Positions 17,247 to 26,800 of a stretch of 64,000 nt of DNA are shown in pieces. This DNA comes from Empedobacter stercoris (GTDB taxonomy: Bacteria > Bacteroidota > Bacteroidia > Flavobacteriales > Weeksellaceae). Below the pieces are notes generated by a model. The model was not told the DNA's origin. It saw nothing but the letters and a program-made list of their open reading frames with translations, and did no database searches. Position 1 is the first letter of the stretch, and every line of letters starts with the position of its first letter. The translations under genes and the position numbers were made by a program. Location: assembly GCF_965137335.1 (NCBI RefSeq), contig NZ_CBCRZD010000014.1. One strand, 5' to 3'.

Positions 17247-17864
17247 TTATATTGTTAAATCGTTTTCTTGTTTCATATAAAGACTTTGTTTTAGAGCAAC
17301 TGCAAATGCAAGCACAAATAATCCTATAAATAAACTGGAAGTATCAATCATATTGTTATAAGAAATGGTGTAATTGCTACCAACAAGATATTTTTGGAGA
17401 TGGAAGTTTTTTATAAAACTTATTAAGCCATCAATTAAAGAAAAGGCAATTATAGCAAAACCATTGTATAGTAATGTATGGTAAGTACTTTGTTCAAATA
17501 ATTCTCCTTTAATGAATCTTTTTATTAATCGAATAAGAGAAAAAAGATAAAAAATAATTGCAACAGCTAATAATAAGTAGATGACCCAAATATAAAATGG
17601 ATAGATTGATAAACTTTTTTCTGTAAAAACACCTAAACTTATTTTACTAGTGATAATTGTACCGCTTATTTTAGGAAGCAAAACAGCTTGATCGATAGCA
17701 CTATTTGGTACAACATCAAAATATTCATAAGATTCTGCGATTTCTGCATTTTGCCAACCTCTTTTAAAATCATTGAAACCATTGTTGAAAAAGAAGTCAA
17801 TAAAAGGAAGAAGAAGAATTAATACACCGATTAATTTTAAATAAAATTTAGATTTAGTTTCCAT
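17247..17864 (-). CDS. DUF2975 membrane protein (205 aa)
   Basis: Integral membrane protein of unknown function with four hydrophobic segments (around residues 10-30, 88-112, 130-155 and 175-195 from this start), the usual layout of DUF2975. GELFEQSTYHTLLYNGFA between the second and third segments is typical. I chose METKSK (ATG at 17864) over a longer frame because it starts just before the first membrane helix. It is followed after one base by a YozG-type regulator, the standard partner. Confidence 0.8.
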   Translation of the reverse strand: METKSKFYLKLIGVLILLLPFIDFFFNNGFNDFKRGWQNAEIAESYEYFDVVPNSAIDQAVLLPKISGTIITSKISLGVFTEKSLSIYPFYIWVIYLLLAVAIIFYLFSLIRLIKRFIKGELFEQSTYHTLLYNGFAIIAFSLIDGLISFIKNFHLQKYLVGSNYTISYNNMIDTSSLFIGLFVLAFAVALKQSLYMKQENDLTI

Positions 17865-18010
17865 ATTGGTTAAAAATTTATAAGACAAATTAAATCCATA
17901 TTTTTTGAATTGCAAAATTTATTTATTGTAAAACGATAAATAAATATCGTTTTATAATTGATTTTTAAAACTAAATATTTAAATAATTAATCTGTTTTTT
18001 TAAAAATTTT

Positions 18011-18054
18011 ATAACAAATGTTACAATTTGTATTCTCATGCTTTTCTACCTTTG
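18011..18054 (+). promoter_or_regulatory. Operator and promoter of the YeiH-type exporter
   Basis: ATAAC-AAAT-GTTAC (18011-18024) is one mismatch from the palindrome GTAAC-N4-GTTAC. The -7 element TACCTTTG (18047-18054) begins exactly 22 bp after it, as in the two sister promoters. Transcription would start near 18060, about 16 nt before the ATG. Confidence 0.75.
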
Positions 18055-18075
18055 CCGCGTTATATAAATGACGAT

Positions 18076-18993
18076 ATGATTGCCCGTATAATTTATTTTG
18101 GATTATTGCTACTTACATTTTTTCCGTTTATAGAGTCGTCAGTAGCGCTTCTTTTAGGAATTGGTTATGGATTAATTTTTCAAAATGAATTTGGTGATTT
18201 TTCAAAAAAATATTCCAAAAAGTTATTAAATATAGCAATCATAGGTTTAGGGTTAGGTTTGAATCTTCACGAAGCAGCTTCGGTAAGTAAAGATGGGTTT
18301 ATACTCACTTTTATTTCTATAATAAGTGTTTTTGTATTAGGATTTGTGTTTTATCGATTATTAAAAATCAATAAGAATACATCGTTACTGATTACTTCGG
18401 GAACTGCTATATGTGGAGGAAGCGCAATTGCGACTATTTCTTCGGTTTTACAACCAAAAGCGAACCAAATTACGATTGCAATGGCAGTAGTTTTTGTGTT
18501 GAACGCAATAGCGCTGGTTATTTTTCCTACGATTGGACATTTATTTCATTTAACCCAATATCAATTTGGTTTGTGGTCAGCGATTGCTATTCATGATACA
18601 AGTTCTGTGGTTGGAGCAGCAAAACAGTACGGAGAGCAAGCATTAGAGATTGCGACAACTGTAAAATTGAGCCGTACATTGTGGATTTTTCCATTGGCTT
18701 TGTTCATCGGTTATTTTAATAAAAAAGAAAATTCTACTTATAAATTTCCTTACTTTATTTTAGGTTTTGTCGCAACGATGCTAATTGCAACTTATTTTCC
18801 ACAAGGCGAAAAAGTTTATCAAATCTTACAAGGCATTTCGAAACAATTAATGGTAGTAGCGTTGTTTATGATTGGTTCGTTAATTAATTTACAGTCAATC
18901 AAACAAGCAGGTTTCAAGACTTTGTCTTATGGAATTTTACTTTGGATATTCATCTCGATTTTATCTTTGGTATTGGTTCTGAAATTTTTCTAA
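18076..18993 (+). CDS. YeiH-family putative sulfate/sulfite exporter (305 aa)
   Basis: Inner-membrane protein with about ten hydrophobic segments, belonging to the YeiH/UPF0324 family of putative sulfate exporters. Family motifs are TSGTAICGGSAIATIS (about residue 105), AIHDTSSVVGAA (about 175) and KLSRTLWI. The start at 18076 is preferred: the longer frame would need a TTG codon upstream of the inferred transcription start. Standing between the sulfur regulator and the persulfide dioxygenase, with the shared operator in front, it probably removes sulfite or sulfate formed by persulfide oxidation. Confidence 0.88.
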   Translation: MIARIIYFGLLLLTFFPFIESSVALLLGIGYGLIFQNEFGDFSKKYSKKLLNIAIIGLGLGLNLHEAASVSKDGFILTFISIISVFVLGFVFYRLLKINKNTSLLITSGTAICGGSAIATISSVLQPKANQITIAMAVVFVLNAIALVIFPTIGHLFHLTQYQFGLWSAIAIHDTSSVVGAAKQYGEQALEIATTVKLSRTLWIFPLALFIGYFNKKENSTYKFPYFILGFVATMLIATYFPQGEKVYQILQGISKQLMVVALFMIGSLINLQSIKQAGFKTLSYGILLWIFISILSLVLVLKFF

Positions 18994-19020
18994 ACAACAG
19001 ATAAGCATTCTTATTCATCT

Positions 19021-19064
19021 GTAACATTGGTTACTGTCCATTGTTTTTTAGTCACTTAACTTTG
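19021..19064 (+). promoter_or_regulatory. Operator and promoter of the persulfide dioxygenase operon
   Basis: GTAAC-ATTG-GTTAC (19021-19034) has two perfectly symmetrical half-sites. The -7 element TAACTTTG (19057-19064) starts exactly 22 bp after it. No good -33 TTG is present at the usual distance, which fits a promoter that needs an activator. Confidence 0.8.
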
Positions 19065-19107
19065 TATCAACAAAAGAAAAAAGGTTAAACCATAAAAATA
19101 TACACAT

Positions 19108-20502
19108 ATGTTTTTTCAACACATTTTTGAGAAGTCTTTAGCACATTCAAGCTACATTGTAGGATGTCAAGTTGCTGGAGAAGCGATTGTAATTGATCCA
19201 AAAAGAGATATCGATACTTATATAAAAATAGCCGAAGAAAATAATCTTAAAATTACGCACATTGCGGAAACGCATATTCATGCAGATTATCTTTCAGGAA
19301 GTCAGGAATTGGCTTATGTGACAGGTGCTAAAATGTATTTGTCGGATGAAGGAGGTAAAGATTGGCAATACGATTTTGACCATGTTGGATTAAGAAATGG
19401 AGATAAAATAGAAGTCGGAAATTTAATCTTCGAAGTGATGCATACACCAGGACATACGCCAGAAAGTATAAGTTTCTTGTTGACTGATACACCTGCAACA
19501 AAAGAACCTGTCATGATTTTTACAGGAGACTTTGTATTTGTCGGAGATATTGGTCGTCCAGATTTGTTAGAAGAAGCGGCAGGTTTGGTTGGAACGAAAG
19601 AGGTTGGCGCAAAGCAGATGTTCGAATCATTGAAAAAATTTCAAGCTTTACCCGATTATCTTCAAGTTTGGCCAGCGCATGGTGCAGGATCAGCTTGTGG
19701 AAAAGCATTGGGAGCTGTAGCAAGTTCAACAGTTGGATACGAAAAAATAAGAAACTGGGCATTACAATTTGATCAAAATGAAAAAGGTTTCATCGATTAT
19801 CTATTAGCAGATCAACCAGAGGCACCAGCTTATTTTGCTATGATGAAAAAGTTGAACAAGACAAAACGTCCTTTATTAATAGAAGTTCCGAAATGGGCGA
19901 AGTTGACATATATTGAATTTGAGAAAGCAAAAGATTTTGGAATGAAAGTAATTGATGCAAGAATCAAAACAGATTTTTCGCAAATACATGTTCCAGGAAC
20001 AATCAATATTCAAAATAATAAAACATTCAACACTTGGATGGGTTGGATGGTAAATTATCAAGAACCAATCGTGTTAGTTGTAGAAGAAAATGAGGTAGAG
20101 GACATGACACGAAAACTAATGCGAATTGGTTTAGATAATGTGTACGGTTATATTACACCAGCAGAATTATTGAGCAATACAGAAGAAATGACTTCTTCAA
20201 CTATTATTGATGCTGATACGATGGGAAATTATATCGGGAATGATGAGGTTCAAATTTTAGATGTAAGAGGTGAAGCCGAATTTAAAGAAGGTTTTATAGA
20301 AGGAGCAAAACATATTTTTGTAGGTTATTTACCAAAACGATACCATGAATTGGATCCGAATAAAAAAGTAGTTTTACACTGTCAAGCAGGTGATAGAGCA
20401 ACAATTGCACAGAGTTTTTTAGAATCAAAAGGTTTTGAAGTAGAAAATTATAGTGCAGGAATGGCAGATTGGAAATTGAATAAAAAACCATTAGTCAAAT
20501 AA
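19108..20502 (+). CDS. Persulfide dioxygenase-rhodanese fusion, CstB-like (464 aa)
   Basis: Sulfur-detoxifying enzyme: a metallo-beta-lactamase-fold dioxygenase (residues about 1-240) that oxidises persulfides, followed by two rhodanese domains (about 260-355 and 370-464). The iron ligands are in AETHIHADYLSG (H56, H58, D60); the next position is Tyr instead of the second-metal His, compatible with the mononuclear iron of persulfide dioxygenases. HTPGHTPES supplies a further ligand. The first rhodanese domain lacks the catalytic cysteine (it reads IVLVVEENEVED), whereas the last has it (C425 in HCQAGDRA). This architecture matches staphylococcal CstB. It leads an operon with a single rhodanese (1 bp behind) and a thioredoxin. 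Confidence 0.9.
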   Translation: MFFQHIFEKSLAHSSYIVGCQVAGEAIVIDPKRDIDTYIKIAEENNLKITHIAETHIHADYLSGSQELAYVTGAKMYLSDEGGKDWQYDFDHVGLRNGDKIEVGNLIFEVMHTPGHTPESISFLLTDTPATKEPVMIFTGDFVFVGDIGRPDLLEEAAGLVGTKEVGAKQMFESLKKFQALPDYLQVWPAHGAGSACGKALGAVASSTVGYEKIRNWALQFDQNEKGFIDYLLADQPEAPAYFAMMKKLNKTKRPLLIEVPKWAKLTYIEFEKAKDFGMKVIDARIKTDFSQIHVPGTINIQNNKTFNTWMGWMVNYQEPIVLVVEENEVEDMTRKLMRIGLDNVYGYITPAELLSNTEEMTSSTIIDADTMGNYIGNDEVQILDVRGEAEFKEGFIEGAKHIFVGYLPKRYHELDPNKKVVLHCQAGDRATIAQSFLESKGFEVENYSAGMADWKLNKKPLVK

Positions 20503-20503
20503 T

Positions 20504-20794
20504 ATGTTTTTCAAAAAAATTATTAAAATGTTGACATCAAACTCAAACGTAGAAAATTATCTACAAGAAGGCGCATTGCTATTGGATGTGCGTACAAACG
20601 CGGAGTTTTTGGCAGGACATCATGCAGATTCGGTCAATATTCCATTACAAGAATTAGAAAGCAGAATAGGCGAATTGTCGAGCAAGAAGATAGTAACGGT
20701 ATGCAGAAGCGGAGCAAGAAGTGGGCAAGCTGCAGTTATACTAAAGAATAAAGGTTTTGATGCCATCAATGGCGGACCTTGGAACATGATTTAA
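20504..20794 (+). CDS. Single-domain rhodanese (96 aa)
   Basis: Sulfurtransferase of one rhodanese domain. The catalytic cysteine is C67 in VTVCRSGARSGQA, and LLLDVRTNAEFLAGHH is the usual N-terminal signature. It has no signal peptide, so it acts in the cytoplasm. It follows the dioxygenase gene after one base and probably hands sulfane sulfur between thiols and the dioxygenase or generates thiosulfate. Confidence 0.92.
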   Translation: MFFKKIIKMLTSNSNVENYLQEGALLLDVRTNAEFLAGHHADSVNIPLQELESRIGELSSKKIVTVCRSGARSGQAAVILKNKGFDAINGGPWNMI

Positions 20795-20816
20795 GTACAT
20801 AATTAAATTATATTGA

Positions 20817-21125
20817 ATGGATTTATTAGACAGAATACAAGGAAATAATTTTTATCTAATTGATTTTTATGCAGATTGGTGTGCACCATGTCAATTACAA
20901 CTTCAATTTTTAGAAAACTTAAAAGGAAAACTTCCTGATCATGTCGAGATAATAAAAATTGATGTAGATAAAGACAAAATAAGTACGATTCAGTTTGATG
21001 CGATGTATCAAGTAAATGGCGTACCAACTTTAATGCTTTTTCATCAAGGAAAACTTCTTTGGAAGCATTATGGAGTTAAGTTTGAAGATGATTTACAAAA
21101 AATAGTAGAACAATTTTTGATCTAA
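20817..21125 (+). CDS. Thioredoxin-family protein (102 aa)
   Basis: Cytoplasmic thioredoxin with the redox pair C22/C25 in DWCAPC and the cis-proline in GVPTLMLF (about residue 72). Length and fold are those of a classical thioredoxin, although the loop after the active site (QLQLQFLENL) departs from the standard KMIAPILDE pattern. It is the last gene of the persulfide operon, 22 bp behind the rhodanese, where it may reduce persulfides or disulfides formed there. Confidence 0.9.
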   Translation: MDLLDRIQGNNFYLIDFYADWCAPCQLQLQFLENLKGKLPDHVEIIKIDVDKDKISTIQFDAMYQVNGVPTLMLFHQGKLLWKHYGVKFEDDLQKIVEQFLI

Positions 21126-21129
21126 AAAA

Positions 21130-21174
21130 ACAGTAATCGTGTCTGAATCTTTTAAAAGATAACGCGATTACTGT
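21130..21174 (+). terminator. Terminator of the persulfide operon
   Basis: Ten-base stem (ACAGTAATCG / CGATTACTGT) with a 25-nt loop and a following T-rich tract, just after the thioredoxin stop codon. Confidence 0.75.
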
Positions 21175-21307
21175 TATTTTTTTTTAAACAATATGTGATA
21201 ATTACTAATTTATTCCTTGTCTTATTTAGATAAAACAAAAAATATTAGATAAAAAGTGTGAATACAATAAAAACGTCAACATTTATTTAAAAAAAATCAT
21301 ACATGAT

Positions 21308-21338
21308 TTGCATTAGTATGATTTATGTTATAGTTTTG
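21308..21338 (+). promoter_or_regulatory. Orphan promoter in front of a candidate small RNA
   Basis: TTG (21308-21310), a 20-bp spacer and TAGTTTTG (21331-21338) fit the Bacteroidota -33/-7 consensus well, yet no protein gene follows; a strong terminator lies 50 bp further on. Confidence 0.55.
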
Positions 21339-21344
21339 AGTAAA

Positions 21345-21417
21345 TAATATTACAAATAGGTAATATGAATTAACACTAATTATGATTGTAAGGCTTCTGT
21401 AAAAAGAAGCCTTTTTT
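21345..21417 (+). ncRNA. Candidate small RNA of about 73 nt
   Basis: Inferred transcript bounded by a consensus-type promoter and by a GC-containing hairpin with a T-tract (21390-21417). The only frame of note is a six-codon one (MIVRLL) overlapping the terminator. Nothing known to me matches it. It might be a regulatory RNA or a leader peptide unit; the existence of the RNA is a prediction from signals only. Confidence 0.35.
21390..21417 (+). terminator. Strong terminator without an upstream gene
   Basis: Perfect 9-bp stem (AAGGCTTCT / AGAAGCCTT) followed by T6. The nearest upstream gene already has its own terminator 215 bp earlier. Confidence 0.8.
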
Positions 21418-21614
21418 ATTTTCATTAAAAATAAAGCAGATTAAGCAAACATTTAAACAACACAATTGGTTGTGTCGACTTACTTTTTTAAAGTTAATTA
21501 CAGTAGTTGAGAAGTTTTTTACAAAATTATTTTTGAAATTCGGTTGCTAATAATTCAACTATTTTCATGATGTTTTGATTTGTAAATAAAAGATAAGATT
21601 ACATCAGGTAAAAA

Positions 21615-21646
21615 AAAACAGCTTCACTAAATTGTAAAGCTGTTTT
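21615..21646 (-). terminator. Terminator of the uvrC transcription unit
   Basis: Perfect 10-bp stem (AAAACAGCTT / AAGCTGTTTT), followed by a T-rich run on the minus strand, seven bases past the stop codon of the small membrane-protein gene. Confidence 0.8.
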
Positions 21647-21652
21647 TATATT

Positions 21653-22096
21653 TTAAATATCATCCGTGTATAAATCGATAATTGGTCGAGGTTTTTTTCG
21701 TTTGATTTGCGTTAACCAATAAATGAAAATACCTATTCCATTCCCGAAAATAATCACGGTTATCCAAACTAAACGTTCGTCACTTTTAATCAAATTTGGA
21801 TTTTTTAAGGCATGTACAATGAAGTAAACAAAAGAAATTACGCCAGTAAAAAAACTCATTAAAACTAAAAAGATGAAAATGATAAGATTTCCTAATAAAG
21901 CACTCAGAAGCGATTTCGAATTTCCCATATGTCCAAGTTGCGCATCGAGCGTATTAAACATCGAATAAAAAATTCCAAAATAACTCAGCAAGCCAAGTAT
22001 AAATAAAGTGATTGGAACAATAGCCAAAGTGGCTTGTAGCTTTGGATTGTTTAAAAGAGACGTTAGATCTCTGTCAATTAGTAGATTTTTCATCAT
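21653..22096 (-). CDS. Membrane protein with a PLDc_N-like C-terminus (147 aa)
   Basis: Three hydrophobic segments: about residues 25-48, 65-95 and 108-128. The last, WITVIIFGNGIGIFIYWL, resembles the phospholipase D N-terminal-like (PLDc_N) two-helix motif common in small membrane proteins. No catalytic residues are present. The start overlaps the end of uvrC by about 20 bp, so it is translated from the same mRNA; no functional link to repair is evident. Confidence 0.7.
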   Translation of the reverse strand: MMKNLLIDRDLTSLLNNPKLQATLAIVPITLFILGLLSYFGIFYSMFNTLDAQLGHMGNSKSLLSALLGNLIIFIFLVLMSFFTGVISFVYFIVHALKNPNLIKSDERLVWITVIIFGNGIGIFIYWLTQIKRKKPRPIIDLYTDDI

Positions 22097-23885
22097 TTGA
22101 AAAATAATCTTTTATTTTTTTTGCTTTAGATTTCCCTATACAATCGGTTAACTCTAACAAAGATGCATTTTTTATTCGTTCAACCGATTTAAATTTTGTT
22201 AATAATTCTTTAATTGTTTGCGGACCGATTCCATTTATTTCTTCTAAAACCGAATTATAGGCATTTTTACTGCGACGATTTCGATGGCGAGTAATCCCAA
22301 ATCGGTGCGATTCGTCTCGTACATGTTGCAGCACTTTTAAGGTTTCAGAATTTTTGTCCAAGTACAAAGGATAAGGATCGTCTGGATAATAAATTTCTTC
22401 CAAACGTTTTGCAATTCCAATGACAGATACTTTTCCACGTAAACCTAAACGGTCAATCGATTTTAAAGCCGAACTTAATTGTCCTTTTCCTCCATCAATC
22501 AAGATTAGCTGAGGCAATGGTTCACCTTCAGCCAAAACGCGTGTATAACGACGTTCTATTACTTCTTCCATTGTTGCAAAATCATTTGGACCTTCAACTG
22601 TTTTGACATTGAAAATTCGGTAATCTTTTTTGCTTGGCTTTCCATTTTTAAAGACAACACAAGCCGATACAGGATTTGTTCCTTGAATATTAGAGTTATC
22701 GAAACCTTCTATATGACGAGGTTCTGCGGGTAATCGCAAATCAACCTTCATTTGATTCATAATGCGATTTGTATGACGGTCTGGATCGATAATTTTGGTT
22801 TGTTTGAGCTGTTCCAAACGATAAATTCGCGTGTTTTTTAACGATAAATCAACAATGTGTTTTTTATCGCCAATTTTTGGAACTGTAATTTTTCGGAATG
22901 GAATTTCTAAACTTAATTCGAATGGAACATAAATTTCTTTCGAAGTAAGATTAAATCGTTCTGAGAAATCAATAATCGCGCGCTCCAATAAATCTTCATC
23001 CGTCTCATCCAATTTCTTTTTCCACTCTTCGGTATGAGATTGTATAATTGCACCATGATAAATTTTCATGAAATTGACATACGCATATTCCTCATCCGAT
23101 GTAATCGAAAAAACATCAACATTGGTAATGGTAGGTGAAACAATTGTTGAACGTGCTTGGTAATTTTGTAAAGCTTCGATTTTCTCTTTGATCATTTGTG
23201 CTTTTTCAAATTTCAAATCCGATGCATATTTTGTCATTTGATTGATTAAATATTGCTTTGCTTCGTTAAATTCTCCTTTGATAATATTACGAATCGCCGA
23301 AATTTGCTCATTATAATCTTCTTCGGTTTGGTAATTTTCGCAAGGTCCAAGACAATTGCCAATATGGTATTCTAAACAAACTTTGAATTTATGGTTTTCG
23401 ATGTTTTTTTCGCTCAAATCGTACGAACATGTTCTGATTTGATACAATTCTTTGATCAAACCTAATAAAACTTTCATGGTTTTGACATTAGAATATGGAC
23501 CAAAATATTCAGAACCATCTTTGATTACATTTCGTGTCGAAAAAATACGTGGAAATCGTTCGTTTTTAATGCAAATCCATGGATAGGTTTTGTCATCTCT
23601 TAACAGAATATTGTAGCGTGGCTGATGTTCTTTGATCAGATTATTTTCCAATAACAACGCATCGTATTCGGAATTAACATTAATCGTTTCGATGTTATCA
23701 ATATTACTCACTAAAACACGCAATCGTTTCGAATCGTGTTGTTTATTGAAATATGAATTCACACGACGTTTCAGGTTTTTCGCTTTACCAATGTATAACA
23801 AATCTCCTTTTTTGTTATAATATTGATAAACACCTGGCGTTTCGGGTAAACTCGCTAATTTTAATTTTACATTTTCATTCATCAA
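22074..23885 (-). CDS. uvrC: Excinuclease ABC subunit C
   Basis: Endonuclease that makes both incisions in nucleotide excision repair, in complex with UvrB on damaged DNA. All parts are present in 603 aa: GIY-YIG nuclease (GVYQYYNKKGDLLYIGKAK, about 19-37), the cysteine cluster (CLEYHIGNCLGPC, about 170-182), UVR domain (about 200-240), RNase H-like nuclease with EGFDNSNIQG and LILIDGGKGQL, and a C-terminal helix-hairpin-helix pair (NGIGPQTIKELL). It overlaps the upstream helicase gene by 4 bp and the downstream membrane-protein gene, forming a three-gene unit. Confidence 0.97.
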   Translation of the reverse strand: MMNENVKLKLASLPETPGVYQYYNKKGDLLYIGKAKNLKRRVNSYFNKQHDSKRLRVLVSNIDNIETINVNSEYDALLLENNLIKEHQPRYNILLRDDKTYPWICIKNERFPRIFSTRNVIKDGSEYFGPYSNVKTMKVLLGLIKELYQIRTCSYDLSEKNIENHKFKVCLEYHIGNCLGPCENYQTEEDYNEQISAIRNIIKGEFNEAKQYLINQMTKYASDLKFEKAQMIKEKIEALQNYQARSTIVSPTITNVDVFSITSDEEYAYVNFMKIYHGAIIQSHTEEWKKKLDETDEDLLERAIIDFSERFNLTSKEIYVPFELSLEIPFRKITVPKIGDKKHIVDLSLKNTRIYRLEQLKQTKIIDPDRHTNRIMNQMKVDLRLPAEPRHIEGFDNSNIQGTNPVSACVVFKNGKPSKKDYRIFNVKTVEGPNDFATMEEVIERRYTRVLAEGEPLPQLILIDGGKGQLSSALKSIDRLGLRGKVSVIGIAKRLEEIYYPDDPYPLYLDKNSETLKVLQHVRDESHRFGITRHRNRRSKNAYNSVLEEINGIGPQTIKELLTKFKSVERIKNASLLELTDCIGKSKAKKIKDYFSNDEKSTN

Positions 23886-26800
23886 ACTACCTCTACAACA
23901 TTTATTTTTTGCTGTTCATCATCAATATAAATCAAGATTTTTGTTCGAATTTTATAGCCCAAATTGTTGAAAAATTCAGCATATCTATTCACTTGAAAAT
24001 GATGATCTAAATCGGGTTGCCCAGTTTTATAATCAATAATTGAACAATTATTTTCAGCATCAATGACAACACGATCGGCTCTGAAAATATGTCCATTTTC
24101 ATCAATAAAATCGCGTTCGTTTAAAACCGTTAAACCTTCAGCAAAATAGGGAACTAATTTAGCATCTTGTAAGAGATTTTGCAAGGTTTTTTGCAGATGT
24201 TCTACATTTTCAGCAGAAACAGTACCACGTTGTTTTTCACTTTCGATGATTTTTGGTAAATCATTTTGCGTTACAATTTGTGATAAAATAGTATGAATTG
24301 TATTTCCAAATTCTGTGAATTTTAACTTTTCTTGTGCTTTTTCTGAATTGGTGTTAATCACCAAACGTGTATTCCAATCCGAAGAATAAATTTTAAGTTC
24401 TGCCGAAGAGTTTTCAATAACTTTTGGTGTTGAAATACGTTCTGGTGTACCTTTCAAAATAACTTCATCTTCAGAAAAGCCTTTGCTGAAAACAAATTCG
24501 TGTAAATAGTTGGCAATATTTTTTGATTTCGAAGACTCTTTAGGCTTTTGCGCAATCATGTACAATTGTTCTTTTGCACGTGTTGTTGCAACATAAAGTG
24601 TATTAATTTCATCCAATTGAACCAAGTTTTCTTCTTCGTCAATTTTTGATTTTATCGCTTCGTTTTTGATGGTTTTTAATTCATTGTTAATCCCAACATA
24701 AAACGTTTCGAATGGATTATCTTCATTTTTTTGCAGTGGAATCCAAATTTTAGAATTCTTACTTTGCCAATCCAAAAATGGTAAAATAACAACTGGAAAC
24801 TCCAAACCTTTAGACTTGTGAATCGTCATAATTTGAATTGCATCGACACCTTTTGGCGTTTTGATACTTGCTTTATCTTTGATCGTTGACCAAAATTCGA
24901 GAAACGAATTAAGATCTGATTCATTTTTTGATGAATAGTCTAAAATAACATCCAAAAAGCTCAAAATATAAGCAGGTGAACGTTCTTGTAAATGCAATGT
25001 ACGAATAGCTTTTTCGGTGAAATCATATAACGAAAGGTTTTGATCTTGAATAAAATCTAATTCAATTCCAAGTGATTTGGTTAATTTCAAAAATTTCGGC
25101 AAACCTTCTTTCAACGCTTTTTCAACGGTGATGGTTAAATCATCTGTTCTGAATAATTCTAATTCGTACGCAACCATCAAAAAGCGTATTTTAGATTGTT
25201 CATCTTGTGGATTTGATGTTATTTTAAACAAATATTCGATTAATTGTATTTCGAATGAATTTTTAAGTAATAAAGCTTCATTGGAAATGACAACCAAATT
25301 ATTTTCAGTCAAATATTTCGCCAACAGAACGCCTTGCGCATTACTACGAATCAAAATTGCAATATCACTTAAAGAAAAACCATTTGTACGACAATCTTCA
25401 ATCGTTTTCAGAACCAATTCTAAGTTTTTTTCTTTGAATAAGTCTTTTGATCGACCTTCTTGTTCGATAAAATTTATTTTCACAAAACCATCTTTTTGAT
25501 GATTGGTGAATTGTTTATTACCGATTTCATACAAATACTGAAAACTTGGTAAATTAAGTTTAGGCGCTATAAACGAATACAATTCATTGTTAAATTGGAT
25601 GATATTTTCGTGGCTTCGCCAGTTTTTTTCTAATTCTTCAACCTTGATATTTTCTTCTTCTTTTCGATCAATTAAATCTATCATTTGTGCTGGATTTCCT
25701 CCTCGCCAACGGTATATAGATTGTTTTGCATCACCAACCAACATAATCGTGTCAGATTGCGCACGCGCATTTTCCACCAACGGATTTAGATTGTTCCATT
25801 GTAAAGTTGAAGTATCTTGAAATTCATCAATAAAATAGTGATTGTAGCGCGAGCCAATTCGTTCGTAAATAAAATTAGCAGGTTGTTGTTGCAGATTTTT
25901 ACTGATGATGGTATTGAATTCGTTTATCAATAAAACATTCGAATCTTTTTTGATCGAATCCAACGATTTTTCGACTTCATTAATCAACGAAATTGACGAA
26001 ATGTTTTTTTGAATAGACGTTAATAAAAGTAAGTGATCATTAATATTTGCAGCTTTTTCGAACAAATCTTTAATCTGTGGAAAAATAGATTCGGCAATTA
26101 CATCTTTTACTTTCGAAAGATAACCGCCTTCTAAAACATCTTTTGTGTTGGCATCGGTTGGTAAAATCAATCCAAAACCATCATAATTCTTTAATTTTTG
26201 GAAAAAAGCGGCAATACCACGACTTTTTCCAGGTAATTCGTTTACAGAAATTCCATTGTTTGCCAGCAACTCAAAAAACTCATTTCCGATTGTAATCAAT
26301 CCATCTTTCAACGTTTTGATATCATCAAAAATAACCTTTCGGTAACGAATAAATTCGTCTAATGAAATATTTTTTAACTTTTCTAAATCTTGTAAATGAC
26401 GATCGTTTGAAATATCAGAAGTGTCAGAAGAAAGGGTTTTACGGATATCCCATGATTTATTTTCGTCCATATTATCCAACGCAATTTTGATCATGGTTTG
26501 CGTTAATTTTTCGTCTTCTCCAATTTTTGAATAGAGTAAATCAACCGATTCGTTGATAATTTCTGTTGTATTCATTTCGACATCAAAATTCATCGATAAA
26601 CCCAAATCTTGTGCAAAAGATTTCATCAATCGTAGATTAAATTTATCAATCGTAGAAATTGAAAATTTGGAGTAATTATGAAGAATCGCAATCAGAATAT
26701 TATACGCTTTCGCCTTGATAATTTCTGGCTTCATGTTCAATTCAGAAGAAAGTTCAAGAATATAAGAATCTTCTTTTGGATTCGAACTTTTGGCAATTTC

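Noticed and set aside
17039..17864. A toxin-antitoxin pair
   Set aside because: The HTH protein and its membrane partner match the common YozG-DUF2975 pair; no toxin fold is seen.
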